A stretch of DNA of 64,000 bases, taken from contig OZ253476.1 of assembly GCA_965261795.1 (NCBI GenBank), forward strand, positions 2,542,001 through 2,606,000. The letters are read 5' to 3'. Below the pieces are notes generated by a model. That model searched no databases, was not told the DNA's origin, and saw nothing but the letters and a program-made list of their open reading frames with translations. The stretch comes from CBDCFV01 sp965261795. GTDB lineage: Bacteria; Chloroflexota; Dehalococcoidia; Lucifugimonadales; UBA3495. Of this stretch, positions 53,077-61,916 are shown piece by piece. Positions within the stretch are counted from its first letter, which is position 1; every line of letters begins with the position of its first letter. A program made the translations under genes and the position numbers.

Positions 53077-53370
53077 CTACACCTCCTCTGCGTCTATGGG
53101 GTCGTATTCCGCGTGGGTGCCTATGAACCGTATGTATACTCGACCACGAGCGTAAAAAATGGCGGTGACCAACCGGTAGTTGTTGCCCTTTATTCTGAAA
53201 ACAACGCGATTGTTGCGTAAGATACTGGCACTGGAGAATTCAGCCCTGACTTGGGCGGGTGTGGCCCAGTCCGCTAGCCGAGCGACCCTGTACTATGCCC
53301 GCAACGCGTCCTCGGAGTCTGGGTGGCGCCGCCAGAAATCGCGCAGTGTATTTTCGGAGAAGATTCTCAC
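53077..53370 (-). pseudogene. higB: HigB-family toxin gene with premature amber codon
   Basis: From GTG 53370 the frame reads VRIFSENTLRDFWRRHPDSE then DALRA, then TAG (53295-53293), then YRVARLADWATPAQVRAEF, SASILRNNRVVFRIKGNNYR and RGRVYIRFIGTHAEYDPID to a normal stop at 53077. Without the TAG it is a full-length 97-residue HigB. The amber falls where homologues have Trp or another aromatic (TGG to TAG is one change). No frameshift is present and the rest is well kept, so the change is probably recent. The conserved C-terminal half could also restart internally, but no start site is evident. Confidence 0.8.
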
Positions 53371-53651
53371 AGCAGGTAGTCACGCCCCCATTTGTCTCCG
53401 GTGATTTTTTTGTTTCCCAAGCACTATGGTTTGGCCGGGTATGATTAAAAGTAGTTGGAATATCAGGGATGGTACATCCGCAGTGGTGGAAGTCTTCGCT
53501 ATGGGATATGGCGGGAGGGACGCCCGCGCTCCCATCTGACCAACCAGTTTTAGTCACACCCGGTTTGGCCTTTGCCTGTGCTTGGGTATGCGGCGCCGCT
53601 TTATTATACGTGGTTGGCCGGCGGCCCGGCAGGGTCAACCTGTGGGAAGGG

Positions 53652-53785
53652 TGGATTCCCGCCTGCGCGGGAATGACGGAGAACATTAAACGGGAATGAC
53701 GGAGAACATTAAACGGGAATGACGGAGAACATTAAATTAGAATCCGATGGCCTTTAACCGATGGCCTTTAACCGATGGCCTTGAA
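53652..53785. repeat. Hairpin repeat with 23-bp and 14-bp tandem repeats
   Basis: ATTCCCGCCTGCGCGGGAAT (53655-53674) is followed by three copies of the 23-base unit CGGGAATGACGGAGAACATT plus AAA (53668-53736), then by three 14-base copies of CCGATGGCCTTTAA (53744-53785, the last with one change). At about 53505-53535, GGAGGGACGCCCGCGCTCCC belongs to a second repeat family also present near 61668-61695. Apart from the higB remnant no gene is seen from 53371 to 53818. Confidence 0.85.
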
Positions 53786-53818
53786 CCGGGGGCGTTTGAT
53801 TTGGGCGACTGCGTCGAA

Positions 53819-54154
53819 TCAGTCCTCTCCCGCCCAGACCAGGTCGCGACGGTATTCCCTTACCCAAGGGATGAGGGTACGGAGGAGGTCATGGTCGTCG
53901 ATTTCGACCTTTTTGCGGCGGCATTTCTCCAGGTATCTGTTGACCCCCATGAAGGTTGGGAGCCGGAAGCCGGCCTTGACTACCCGGAAGCCGAAGGAAC
54001 GGGGCTGGGGCAGGGGTTTATGGTCGGTGAGGGCGACGAACCACTGGAGGCGAAATTCTTTGACCAAGCGGCGAAGCCGGACGATGGCCAGTTCCTTGGC
54101 CATTTTCTTTTGTAGGGCGCGGATGCGGGATCTTATTTCTCCCATTTTAAACAT
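53819..54154 (-). CDS. Small basic protein of unknown function
   Basis: A 111-residue protein (108 if started at the second Met) rich in Arg/Lys. It has a helical N-terminal half (GEIRSRIRALQKKMAKELA, IVRLRRLVKEFRLQWF) and a C-terminal half with NRYLEKCRRKKVEIDDHDLL and a Trp-containing end. I do not recognise the family. Codon use and the lack of repeats favour a real gene. It is isolated between two repeat clusters, and the strand faces away from the HEPN module. Confidence 0.55.
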   Translation of the reverse strand: MFKMGEIRSRIRALQKKMAKELAIVRLRRLVKEFRLQWFVALTDHKPLPQPRSFGFRVVKAGFRLPTFMGVNRYLEKCRRKKVEIDDHDLLRTLIPWVREYRRDLVWAGED

Positions 54155-54526
54155 TCACCTCGCAGCGTTTATTTGAGGGGGCCAGAAGGGAAATTTTTAA
54201 TTTGTCTCCCATTTCCTCTCATTTTCTCCCACTTCTCCTGAGCGGCGGGTTGAGGGCCGCGCTTGGGCGGGGCGCCCTTGGATAAGACCAAGATGTGGGG
54301 TTGAGCATGTATTTATGGTAGAGGAGTGTTTCACGAGGTGGCAAGGGGCAGGTGTCAGTGGATTGTCTTGAACTGTGATTCGTTTGATCTGAATGAGGAT
54401 ATATTCAATGTCCAAGCGAGATTTATTTGGGTTTGGACTGGTGATCAACCCTGGGTGTGCCGCCAAGTGACTATTTCAAAATCAACTGGCCCTGCTGACA
54501 TCCAGTTGTAGATATCCAAAGCCGAT
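54155..54526. other. Intergenic stretch without recognised gene
   Basis: The AT content is higher than in the flanks. Short ORFs occur on both strands without coding character. A CTCCCATTTCCTCTCATTTT-type pyrimidine run lies near 54205-54235. Nothing else can be supported. Confidence 0.35.
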
Positions 54527-54833
54527 GGATTCCCGCCTGCGCGGGAATGACCCAGGGGGACCTCGATGAATAGGATAGGATTGGGATGGATTCCCGCCTG
54601 CGCGGGAATGACCCAGGGGGACCTCGATGAATAGGATAGGATTGGGATGGATTCCCGCCTGCGCGGGAATGACCCAGGGGGACCTCGATGAATAGGATAG
54701 GATTGGGATGGATTCCCGCCTGCGCGGGAATGACGGTTAGGTGGGGGAATGACGGGTTGGGTGCGGGAATGACGGGTTGGGTGCGGGAATGACGGGTTGG
54801 GTGCGGGAATGACGGGTTGGGTACCGCTCCAAG
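54527..54833. repeat. 61-bp tandem hairpin repeats followed by 20-bp repeats
   Basis: Units start at 54527, 54588, 54649 and 54710 at 61-base spacing. Each begins with GGATTCCCGCCTGCGCGGGA, a palindrome, followed by a constant 3' part (CCCAGGGGGACCTCGATGAA and so on). The fourth unit changes after GGGAATGACG into about five 20-base units of GGGAATGACGGGTTGGGTGC, ending near 54833. A reading frame crosses the array on the minus strand (HSRAGGNP repeated) but looks like translation of the repeats, not a gene. Confidence 0.9.
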
Positions 54834-55493
54834 TTTTGAGATAGTTACTACGAGGGTTCCGGGGATTCCGGTGCGTCCAATGCCCGCGGGTCCAGGCCGA
54901 AACGGTTGGGGCCGGGTTGTAGAACCGGGGCCAGCCATCGTCCCAGCGAAGGCTCAGTCCTCGGACCAGCCAACAATTCTGGGGGCGGATTCTAGCGTAG
55001 GGCCGGACTGGGTAAAGGGAGCGTAGCACTGGTTTGTTCGGGAGGCCGACGGTGGTTCAGTCCAATGGCGAGCCGATCGGTTGGGATAGGTTTACTGATG
55101 GGTTCCTTTGTCGGAGTTGTGGGCGATGGGCAAAGTGGCGGACAATTGGCAGAGCACAGAGGGACAGATTTACAGCTTGGGACTACGTCAGCAGGCCAGG
55201 GGGCCAAACCGGGTGCGGGAAACGATCGGCTTGCGAACATGAGTCTTGCGTCACGTCCCCAGCAACCCTTGGGATGGGGACCCAACCTGACCGTGATAAT
55301 ACTGAACAAACGCCTGCGATCACCAAGTTGGAACACCACTCTCTAGAAGTCTTTCGCTGTTAAAGCGTGGTTGGGTAAGATAAGACAGTTACCGCAGGAA
55401 ACAAAGAGTAACGTCGGTTACAATTACTGTAAGAACCAGTCGCCACGCTGTTGACCCAGTAGGTTAGGGTTGGGCAGGCATGGGAGTTTGGAT
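54834..55493. other. 660-base region without recognised gene
   Basis: Several overlapping ORFs of 70-115 codons occur on both strands (for example 55065-55346 plus), but none shows a recognisable domain and they exclude each other. The stretch before 55494 should contain the promoter of the DUF5343-like/HEPN pair. No RNA gene is seen. Confidence 0.4.
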
Positions 55494-56285
55494 ATGACAC
55501 AACAAGCCGCCAATGAGCAACTTGGGGAGTCGACCCAGAGGCGTAGCCGTGGCCCTTCGAAACCGTTTCCCTCAATCACTTTTGAGGAAGCTATATTGCT
55601 GCCCAAGAGCATTCTGGAACACGGTCTTGATGGTGTAATCCAGCGACTTACCCTTCTTGATGAACTAGGTTTCTCCCCTACTAGCAGCAAGACTAGGAGC
55701 TTGATTTCCGGTTCGTTGAAGTACGGGTTGACTGAAGGGAGCTATAATGCTTCTTCTTTGTCAGTAACGGATGCAGGACGCATGGTTTCAGGTTCTAATC
55801 ACTTGTCAACAGAGGTCCAAGAGAAGAAATTTGAACTCGCGATAGACCAGTTCAGCCCTTTCAAGAGCCTTTATGAAAAGCTCAAGGGCAACCGCCTCCG
55901 AGAAGGGCAAGTTTTACATGATGAACTGCGCCATTTGGGGGTGTCAGAAGGCGATTGCCAGCAGGCGGCCGAAATTTTCACAGCCAATCTCCGGTCCCTC
56001 GGCTTGGTTCGGGAGATCATTGGACAAGACTACGTAATGAGCATCGACGAGTCACTTAGGGAAGTACAAAAAGATGCAGACCATAGGCCGACGGGATTGC
56101 CCGTCGATGATCCTACTACCGAAACTTCTACTCCTGTTGAGGAAAACGGTAAAACTGCCTTAGTAACCAACCGTCCGGCTTTACATATAGACATTCAAGT
56201 TCATATCGACCCAACCTCCAGTGCAGAACTGATTGATCAAATTTTCGCGAGCATGGCCAAACACCTGTATGGTAATGAATCGTAG
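55494..56285 (+). CDS. DUF5343-like protein, first gene of putative Abi-type module
   Basis: A 263-residue protein. The N-terminal half reads FPSITFEEAILLPKSILEHG, then RLTLLDELGFSPTSSKTRSL and YGLTEGSYNASSLSVTDAGR. This is a pair of winged-helix-like segments as seen in DUF5343-type proteins associated with defence loci (family assignment by eye). The second half is helical with a variable Asp/Thr-rich linker, ending with a strand segment (LHIDIQVHIDPTSSAELIDQ). The next gene begins at the stop codon (TAGTG), so the two are translated together. It may sense a trigger or bind the HEPN partner. ATG 55494 is preferred over 55470. Confidence 0.65.
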   Translation: MTQQAANEQLGESTQRRSRGPSKPFPSITFEEAILLPKSILEHGLDGVIQRLTLLDELGFSPTSSKTRSLISGSLKYGLTEGSYNASSLSVTDAGRMVSGSNHLSTEVQEKKFELAIDQFSPFKSLYEKLKGNRLREGQVLHDELRHLGVSEGDCQQAAEIFTANLRSLGLVREIIGQDYVMSIDESLREVQKDADHRPTGLPVDDPTTETSTPVEENGKTALVTNRPALHIDIQVHIDPTSSAELIDQIFASMAKHLYGNES

Positions 56286-56824
56286 TGGACGAGTTTTCCA
56301 GTGGCCAAGATATAGCGTCCGCCATGGGGAATATGCTGCGTTCCCTTGGCGAAGCCGGATACGAGGTCCGGCGTATTGCGCCGCAAGAGGCGGCTTCCGA
56401 GTCGCGTGACCGCTTTGAAGAGTTAGTTACTGATAACCAACTCCAGCAGACCAGCGGCCTGCTGTTCCGTGACCGCCATTTTGCCCGGGCTGTGGAAGAG
56501 GCTTTCAAGTGCTTAAATAACGCCGTCAAAGATAAATCGGGGCTTGTCGATAGGGACGGCTCGGATCTAATGCGAGCGGCCTTTAGCGCTAATTCTCCTG
56601 TACTTAAGCTTAGCGAGTCCGACTCTATATCGGCCCGCGATGAACAGCGGGGCTACATGGACATATTTGCCGGCTCAATGACCGGGATAAGAAACCCACG
56701 CGCCCACGACCATGAGCTAGTCGATGAACCGGATGCCGCCCTTGAGTTGCTCGTCCTCGCGAATCACCTTATGCGAAAGCTAAATGCCGCCACCCAGAGC
56801 CAACCGCAAACTACAGACACATGA
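56285..56824 (+). CDS. TIGR02391/Ymh-type HEPN-like protein, putative Abi effector
   Basis: A 179-residue protein. Its C-terminal two thirds match the Ymh/TIGR02391 pattern: FRDRHFARAVEEAFKCLNNA, VKDKSGLVDRDGSDLMRAAF, DEQRGYMDIFAGSMTGIRNP and RAHDHELVD. RNPRAH is an R-x4-H motif as used by HEPN ribonucleases. Proteins of this family occur in defence islands. The GTG start (56285) overlaps the TAG stop of the preceding gene by one base. The simplest model is an RNase effector controlled by the upstream partner; no experiment on this pair is known to me. Confidence 0.75.
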   Translation: MDEFSSGQDIASAMGNMLRSLGEAGYEVRRIAPQEAASESRDRFEELVTDNQLQQTSGLLFRDRHFARAVEEAFKCLNNAVKDKSGLVDRDGSDLMRAAFSANSPVLKLSESDSISARDEQRGYMDIFAGSMTGIRNPRAHDHELVDEPDAALELLVLANHLMRKLNAATQSQPQTTDT

Positions 56825-56875
56825 CCATCCCTCCCAAGTTCAACTATGGCGTGTTTGCAAACCCAACTATGGGGG

Positions 56876-58255
56876 TTAAACCGGTTTTGCTGAATGGAGG
56901 AATGGGTGAGGCGTGTGGGACGAGGGATTTGACCGATCGAACTTTGTGAGCTTGATATGTCCCAGCCCGTCCGGTATGCAACCGCTCAACCGGTTGTCAT
57001 TGAGGTACAGTGTCTTCAGGTTGGACAGGTTAGCCAATTCGGTGGGGATCGGCCCGGTCAACCGGTTGCCGGAGAGGGCAAGGAATTGCAGGTTGGACAA
57101 GTTGCCCAATTCAGGAGGAATCTCGCCAGTGAACCGGTTGCCAGAGTCGGAGTTGCCAAAGAGGTCTAACGCCTCAAGTTTGGAGAGGTTGCCCAATTCA
57201 TTAGGAATGGATCCGGTCATCTGGTTGTGAGAGAGAGCCAGCGTTTCCAACTTTGAGAGATTTCCCAATTCGGCTGGAATGGACCCGGTCAACCGGTTTC
57301 GACCCATGACCAGCATTTCCAAGTTCGACAGATTACCCAATTCAGACGGAACGGTCCCGTTCAACCGGTTTCCACTGAGTCTCAGTTGTATAACGCGGTG
57401 GTCATTGTCGGTGACGACTCCGTACTATTCACCTATGGGCAGGTCGCTCAGCCAGTTCTTGTTGCGCTTCCAATTCGCGCCGTCGGTGGCATTGTAGAGG
57501 GCAACAAGTGCAACCTGGTCGCCTTCACGCTCGGCGGTCATTTTCACTTGACAGAACGGGAGGCCTAGCTTGTCGAAGTCATTTTCATCCGCGCGGCGTA
57601 GCCCCGGGGGGATGCACCCAGTCAACTCATTGCCGGAGAGGTTTAACTGGCGCAGACTGGAGAGTGTGGCCAACTCCGGAGGGATAGTCCCTGACAACCG
57701 GTTGCTGGCCGCCCGGAACTCTTGCAAGTTGAGCAGGTTGCACGAGGCTATAACGGGACCGTAGGCTGGCGTTTTCACTGAAGTGCAGGGTATAAGACTC
57801 GAGAAGCTCCGCCGCTCCCTCGCGGAGCCACTCGGGGAAGTTGCGGCCGTAAAAATAGTAGTGGGCCAACTCATGATAAAGGGTCCCATTAAATCCCGGT
57901 GCTGCCGGGTCGGTCTTGATTACGATGTGGCTACCTGCGTTGAACCCCGCTTCGAACAAGTCCGAAACGGCCGGGAAATCAGGCTCCAAGTACAGGATGA
58001 CATCCGTCTTCACCCACGGCGGCCCCATGAAGTCTTCTATAGTCTCAATGCCATTGGCGAGCCACGGGAATTCCGATATGGCTTGGGTTATGGCCGGGTA
58101 TTTGCTTTCGATCTCGCCGAGGTAATACGAGGCCGGCCGCACAAGATTCTTCGAAACGGGAAAGCTGGATACAGTGGCCGTGGGCGCGACTGGCAGTGTT
58201 GCCGCAGGTTGGGTTGCGTCACGGCTAGCGGGTGTTGAAGTTGCAGTTGGGCGGG
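56876..58255 (-). pseudogene. Broken secreted metallopeptidase-like / leucine-rich repeat protein gene
   Basis: Reading from the right: a Pro/Thr/Ala-rich linker with no start codon (TATSTPASRDATQPAATLPV, about 58170-58230). Next is a peptidase-like domain with LYHELAHYYFYG (HExxH zinc motif) and LREGAAELLESYTL. A frameshift near 57720-57785 leads into leucine-rich repeats (NRLSGTIPPELATLSSL, GNELTGCIPPGL). DKLGLPFCQVKMTAERE, YNATDGANWKRNKNWLSDLP and IGE follow, then TAG where homologues have Trp (IGEWYGV). Five or so plant-type LRRs follow (GNRLTGPIPTELANLSNL) to 56876. The original was probably a large surface protein. It lacks the start, has one frameshift and one amber codon. Confidence 0.8.
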
Positions 58256-58281
58256 GGATGGCGGGGAGGAGCCAGCGGCAG

Positions 58282-59307
58282 TCAGGAGAGGCCCATTTTT
58301 TCGTAGACCTCTTCGATGGTGGTGCGGGCTATGGCACGGGCGCGTTCCGCGCCGTGGGCCAATACTTCGCGGACGTAGCCGGGGCGCTGCTCTAACTCGC
58401 GGCGCCGCTCGCGCAGGTCGGCGAGGTAGTCGTTGATGCTGGCGGCCAAGTGGCGTTTGCAATCGACGCACCCCCGCTGGGCGGTGGTGCATTCGTCGTA
58501 AACAGCGGTTACTTCGTTGGGAGGGCTGAAGGTACGGTGCAGGGAGTATACGTTGCATACGGACGGGCGGCCGGGGACGTCGCGCCGGGTGCGCTGGGGG
58601 TCGGTAAAGGCGGTCATTATCCGCTTGGCGGTGTCCTCGGGGCTGGCGGCAAGGTCCAAGTGGTTGTTCAGAGACTTGCTCATTTTTTGCTGGCCGTCCA
58701 AGCCCACGATCAACGGGTCCTCGGTAAGCCTGGCTTGCGGCTCGGGGAAGGTGTCGCCGAATTTGTTATTGAAGCGGCGGACTATCTCACGGGCCAGCTC
58801 CAAGTGGGGGACCTGGTCCTGGCCCACGGGCACGGTGTCGGCCTTGTAAAGGATGATGTCGGCGGTCTGGAGCACCGGGTAGCCCACCAAACCGTAGTTG
58901 ACGGTCTCCTCGGTCTCGTCCATCTGGCGCACCTTGTCTTTGAAGGTGGGCACCCGCATGAGCCAACCCAATGGAGTAACCATGCTGAGCAGGGAGTGGA
59001 GGGTCATCACTTCGGGGACGTGGGACTGGACGAAGACGATGCTCTGTTCCGGGTCTACGCCGGCGGCCAGCCAGTCGAGCACCATGTCCTCTATGTTGGG
59101 CTGTATCTGGGCTGCTTCCTGGGCGGACTCGATGGTGGTAAGGGCGTGGATGTCGACGGCGCAGTAGATGCAGTCGTACTCCCGCTGCAACTCCACCCAG
59201 TTCTGCAAAGCTCCCATGTAATTACCCAAGTGCAGGAGGCCGGTGGGCCGCATACCGGAGAAGATGATGCCTTTGCTGGTTGATGAAGGTTGTTGACGGA
59301 CTACCAT
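58282..59307 (-). CDS. trpS: Tryptophanyl-tRNA synthetase
   Basis: TrpRS charges tRNA-Trp. The class I motifs are intact: HLGN in MRPTGLLHLGNYMGALQNW (HIGH equivalent), YPVLQTADIILYKAD, VPVGQDQVPHLELAREI and KMSKSLNN. With the ATG at 59307 (GAGG upstream) it has 341 residues. ATG 59337 or TTG 59358 would add 10 or 17 residues without family similarity. No trp attenuator or T-box is visible upstream. The 3' end overlaps the degraded linker of the LRR remnant. Confidence 0.96.
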   Translation of the reverse strand: MVVRQQPSSTSKGIIFSGMRPTGLLHLGNYMGALQNWVELQREYDCIYCAVDIHALTTIESAQEAAQIQPNIEDMVLDWLAAGVDPEQSIVFVQSHVPEVMTLHSLLSMVTPLGWLMRVPTFKDKVRQMDETEETVNYGLVGYPVLQTADIILYKADTVPVGQDQVPHLELAREIVRRFNNKFGDTFPEPQARLTEDPLIVGLDGQQKMSKSLNNHLDLAASPEDTAKRIMTAFTDPQRTRRDVPGRPSVCNVYSLHRTFSPPNEVTAVYDECTTAQRGCVDCKRHLAASINDYLADLRERRRELEQRPGYVREVLAHGAERARAIARTTIEEVYEKMGLS

Positions 59308-59596
59308 AGACCTCGTTCCGTTGATTTTGATGGGCATGGAGGGGAGGTTAAATCCCAAGGGAGTCTAGCATAACCGAGCCGCCCTTAGCCACTCGCTTTT
59401 CTTCTCCGGGACGTTTGTGGATTCCCGCGCAGGAGGGAATGATGGTCGGTCAGCTCCGATGAACCGCGTATGAGGCATGAAAACAGGCATTTTCATGCCG
59501 CTGACAGTATGGGGTTGGGGGCTATAGACCCGATCGGAAGGCTGATAGGGGTATGTAAAATTGAGATTATAGCTACGAACCGGCCCCACCGCCCCT

Positions 59597-60310
59597 GGAT
59601 TCCGGCCTACGCCGGAATGACGGAATGGGTCCGCCTGGATTCCGGCCTACGCCGGAATGACGGAATGGGTCCGCCTGGATTCCGGCCTACGCCGGAATGA
59701 CGGAATGGGTCCCGCCTGGATTCCGGCCTACGCCGGAATGACGGAATGGGTCCGCCTGGATTCCGGCCTACGCCGGAATGACGGAATGGGTCCGCCTGGA
59801 TTCCGGCCTACGCCGGAATGACGGAATGGGTCCGCCTGGATTCCGGCCTACGCCGGAATGACGGAATGGGTCCGCCTGGATTCCGGCCTACGCCGGAATG
59901 ACGGAATGGGTCCGCCTGGATTCCGGCCTACGCCGGAATGACGGAATGGGTCCGCCTGGATTCCGGCCTACGCCGGAATGACGGAATGGGTCCGCCTGGA
60001 TTCCGGCCTACGCCGGAATGACGGAATGGGTCCGCCTGGATTCCGGCCTACGCCGGAATGACGGAATGGGTCCGCCTGGATTCCGGCCTACGCCGGAATG
60101 ACGGAATGGGTCCGCCTGGATTCCGGCCTACGCCGGAATGACGGAATGGGTCCGCCTGGATTCCGGCCTACGCCGGAATGACGGAATGGGTCCGCCTGGA
60201 TTCCGGCCTACGCCGGAATGACGGAATGGGTCCGCCTGGATTCCGGCCTACGCCGGAATGACGGAATGGGTCCGCCTGGATTCCGGCCTACGCCGGAATG
60301 ACGGAATGGG
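59597..60310. repeat. Eighteen-copy 40-bp tandem array of hairpins
   Basis: Units start at 59597, 59637, 59677, 59718 and then every 40 bases to 60278, eighteen in all; one unit is 41 bases (extra C near 59711). Each begins GGATTCCGGCCTACGCCGGA, whose ATTCCGGC-CTAC-GCCGGAAT forms a perfect 8-bp hairpin, and continues ATGACGGAATGGGTCCGCCT. The copies are almost identical, implying recent expansion by slippage or recombination. There are no variable spacers, so it is not a CRISPR array. The neighbouring 59308-59596 and 60311-60533 contain no recognised gene; a diverged hairpin (GGATTCCCGCGCAGGAGGGA) is at about 59420. Confidence 0.95.
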
Positions 60311-60533
60311 AGCGGTTTTGTATTTGAGCAAGCCTACCCTACTATGCGGTCTCACGTTCAACTGCGTAAAGTCCCAAATGAAATACATACCCTTGTCAGC
60401 GACCGGAAGGGGAGTGGTGAGGGGCACACCACCATTCGGGACGGGCGCACCGTGGTCAGGTGCGAAGGTGGAGCCGGTTGGATGAAGTGAGGTAAAGGTG
60501 ATTGGCCGGGGTTATAAAGGTGATTGGCCGGGG

Positions 60534-61439
60534 TTATTCAGGGTCGGTGTCCAGCCTCTCGCCCAACTCGCTGAGGAACCTCTCGATTTCGGGGGACAGG
60601 TCTGTGGGAGACACCGCGTTCTCTTTCTTGGCCTCTTCGGAGTCCAACTGGGCGTCGTAGTGGGCTTCCATCTGTTGGATGAGGTCCTTCAACTCCGAGT
60701 TTCGCTCGATAGTGGCGTTGAGTTCCCGGTACTGGCGCTGCCCGCGGCGTGTGGGGGCGAGGTCGACGGGAATATCCTTGTAAACGGAGGCCAGCACCTC
60801 AATCATGCGGGAAGTGCCCGCGTAGTCCTCTTCAAGCTGCACATACTGGGGCAGGTGCACCATGAAATTTATGGACTCTATATCCGAGCTTTCCACGCCC
60901 TCGGACAGCAGGTTCATTATGGTGGTGGGACCTTGGTAGGTGCTGGTGCGGAGCCTGAAGTTGGCCACAGACTTAATCTGCGGAACGTCTCCCAAGCTGC
61001 CTGTAACCAGAAGGGGCCTGGTATGAGGCACGGCGTCGTACATTGCGCCAACGCGGCAGTACCTCTTGACCCCGAAGTGCTTCACGATTTCCAGGATAGA
61101 ATCGGTGTAGTCTTCGCCGTTGGAGTGGGGTTCCAACAGGTGGAAAAAGAGGTAGTCCGGGCCGTTCTCAGAGACAGCGTAGCGGATAATACTGTTGGGG
61201 ACTTTTACTTCACGCCGCCCGTCCACATTCTTCATAACCGGGCGGTACCTTGTGAAGTCAAAGAAATTGCCGGGCCGGGCCAGACCGCCCAATTCCTTGG
61301 AGCCCAAGTACCGCTCCAACCGGTTGAGGGTCAGCGTACCTACGCTTCCCACGTCAACCCAAGGCCTGATCATGGCAAAGACGTGCGGGTCCCGCAGTTC
61401 GGGCAACGGTTCGGGTATCTCGAATGCTCCTATACGCAT
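60534..61439 (-). CDS. PAC2-family protein
   Basis: A 301-residue protein of the PAC2 (proteasome assembly chaperone 2-like) family found in actinobacteria, archaea and Chloroflexota. Features are FAMIRPWVDVGSVGTLTLNR, LGGLARPGNFFDFTRYRPVM, YLFFHLLEPHSNGEDYTDSI, VGAMYDAVPHTRPLLVTGS and GPTTIMNLLSEGVESSDIES. It ends with a coiled-coil region (about 230-300). The biochemical role in bacteria is not settled. No proteasome gene is in the window. It is a single gene next to the repeat array. Confidence 0.88.
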   Translation of the reverse strand: MRIGAFEIPEPLPELRDPHVFAMIRPWVDVGSVGTLTLNRLERYLGSKELGGLARPGNFFDFTRYRPVMKNVDGRREVKVPNSIIRYAVSENGPDYLFFHLLEPHSNGEDYTDSILEIVKHFGVKRYCRVGAMYDAVPHTRPLLVTGSLGDVPQIKSVANFRLRTSTYQGPTTIMNLLSEGVESSDIESINFMVHLPQYVQLEEDYAGTSRMIEVLASVYKDIPVDLAPTRRGQRQYRELNATIERNSELKDLIQQMEAHYDAQLDSEEAKKENAVSPTDLSPEIERFLSELGERLDTDPE

Positions 61440-61916
61440 GACATCATCTTGCCAGAAAAATATAGGGTTTTCAAGACCTGCATGGACATCGGTAGTGTCC
61501 CGTTTCAGGTGGTGTGTCCAGCGGCGACGGTGCGGTGGATTCCCGCCTGCGCGGGTAGGACCCGGCTGCCAGGGCTATTGTCGCATACTCCAACGGTGGA
61601 TTCCCGCTTGCGCGGGTAGGACGGTGAGGCGGGTAGGACGCAAAGCATGTGCAAAGTCGTCCCCACCTTGTGCGGGCGGGACGCCCGCGCTCCTTCTCGT
61701 CTCCTTTGGGCCATATATGAACATGAAAATGGCCTATTTTCATAGCAATTGCGGGTTAGGCGCTGGGTTTCGCTATGGGAAAAGACTTTGCATGTGCCTT
61801 GGGTAGGACGGGTTGGGGGCGGGATAGTGTTTCGAAGTGTGATTGCCGCGGGATGCAGACTGGATATAATGCGGGGAACCCCGGGGTTTGAAATACATTG
61901 ACTGGACGGAGGAGCG
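61440..61916. repeat. Intergenic region with dispersed hairpin repeats
   Basis: Two copies of a related repeat, GGATTCCCGCCTGCGCGGGT (about 61537) and GGATTCCCGCTTGCGCGGGT (about 61598), each followed by AGGAC. Further AGGAC-ending fragments lie at 61630 and 61804. GCGGGCGGGACGCCCGCGCT (about 61672) is shared with about 53510. The last 60 bases before 61917 hold the SDR promoter and AGGAG. No gene is supported. Confidence 0.7.

Noticed and set aside
54445..55029. Open reading frames coding repeated HSRAGGNP/VIPAQAGIH-like peptides
   Set aside because: They are translations of palindromic repeats; there are three overlapping frames, none with a start signal or domain. Treated as non-coding.
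53077..58255. Genome-wide reassignment of TAG to tryptophan
   Set aside because: Two TAG codons at Trp-like positions were seen, but TAG also ends intact genes (for example the gene stopping at 56285 and higB itself), and both cases are in decaying genes.
59597..60310. CRISPR array
   Set aside because: The whole 40-base unit is constant with no variable spacers, and no cas gene is nearby. It is a simple tandem repeat.
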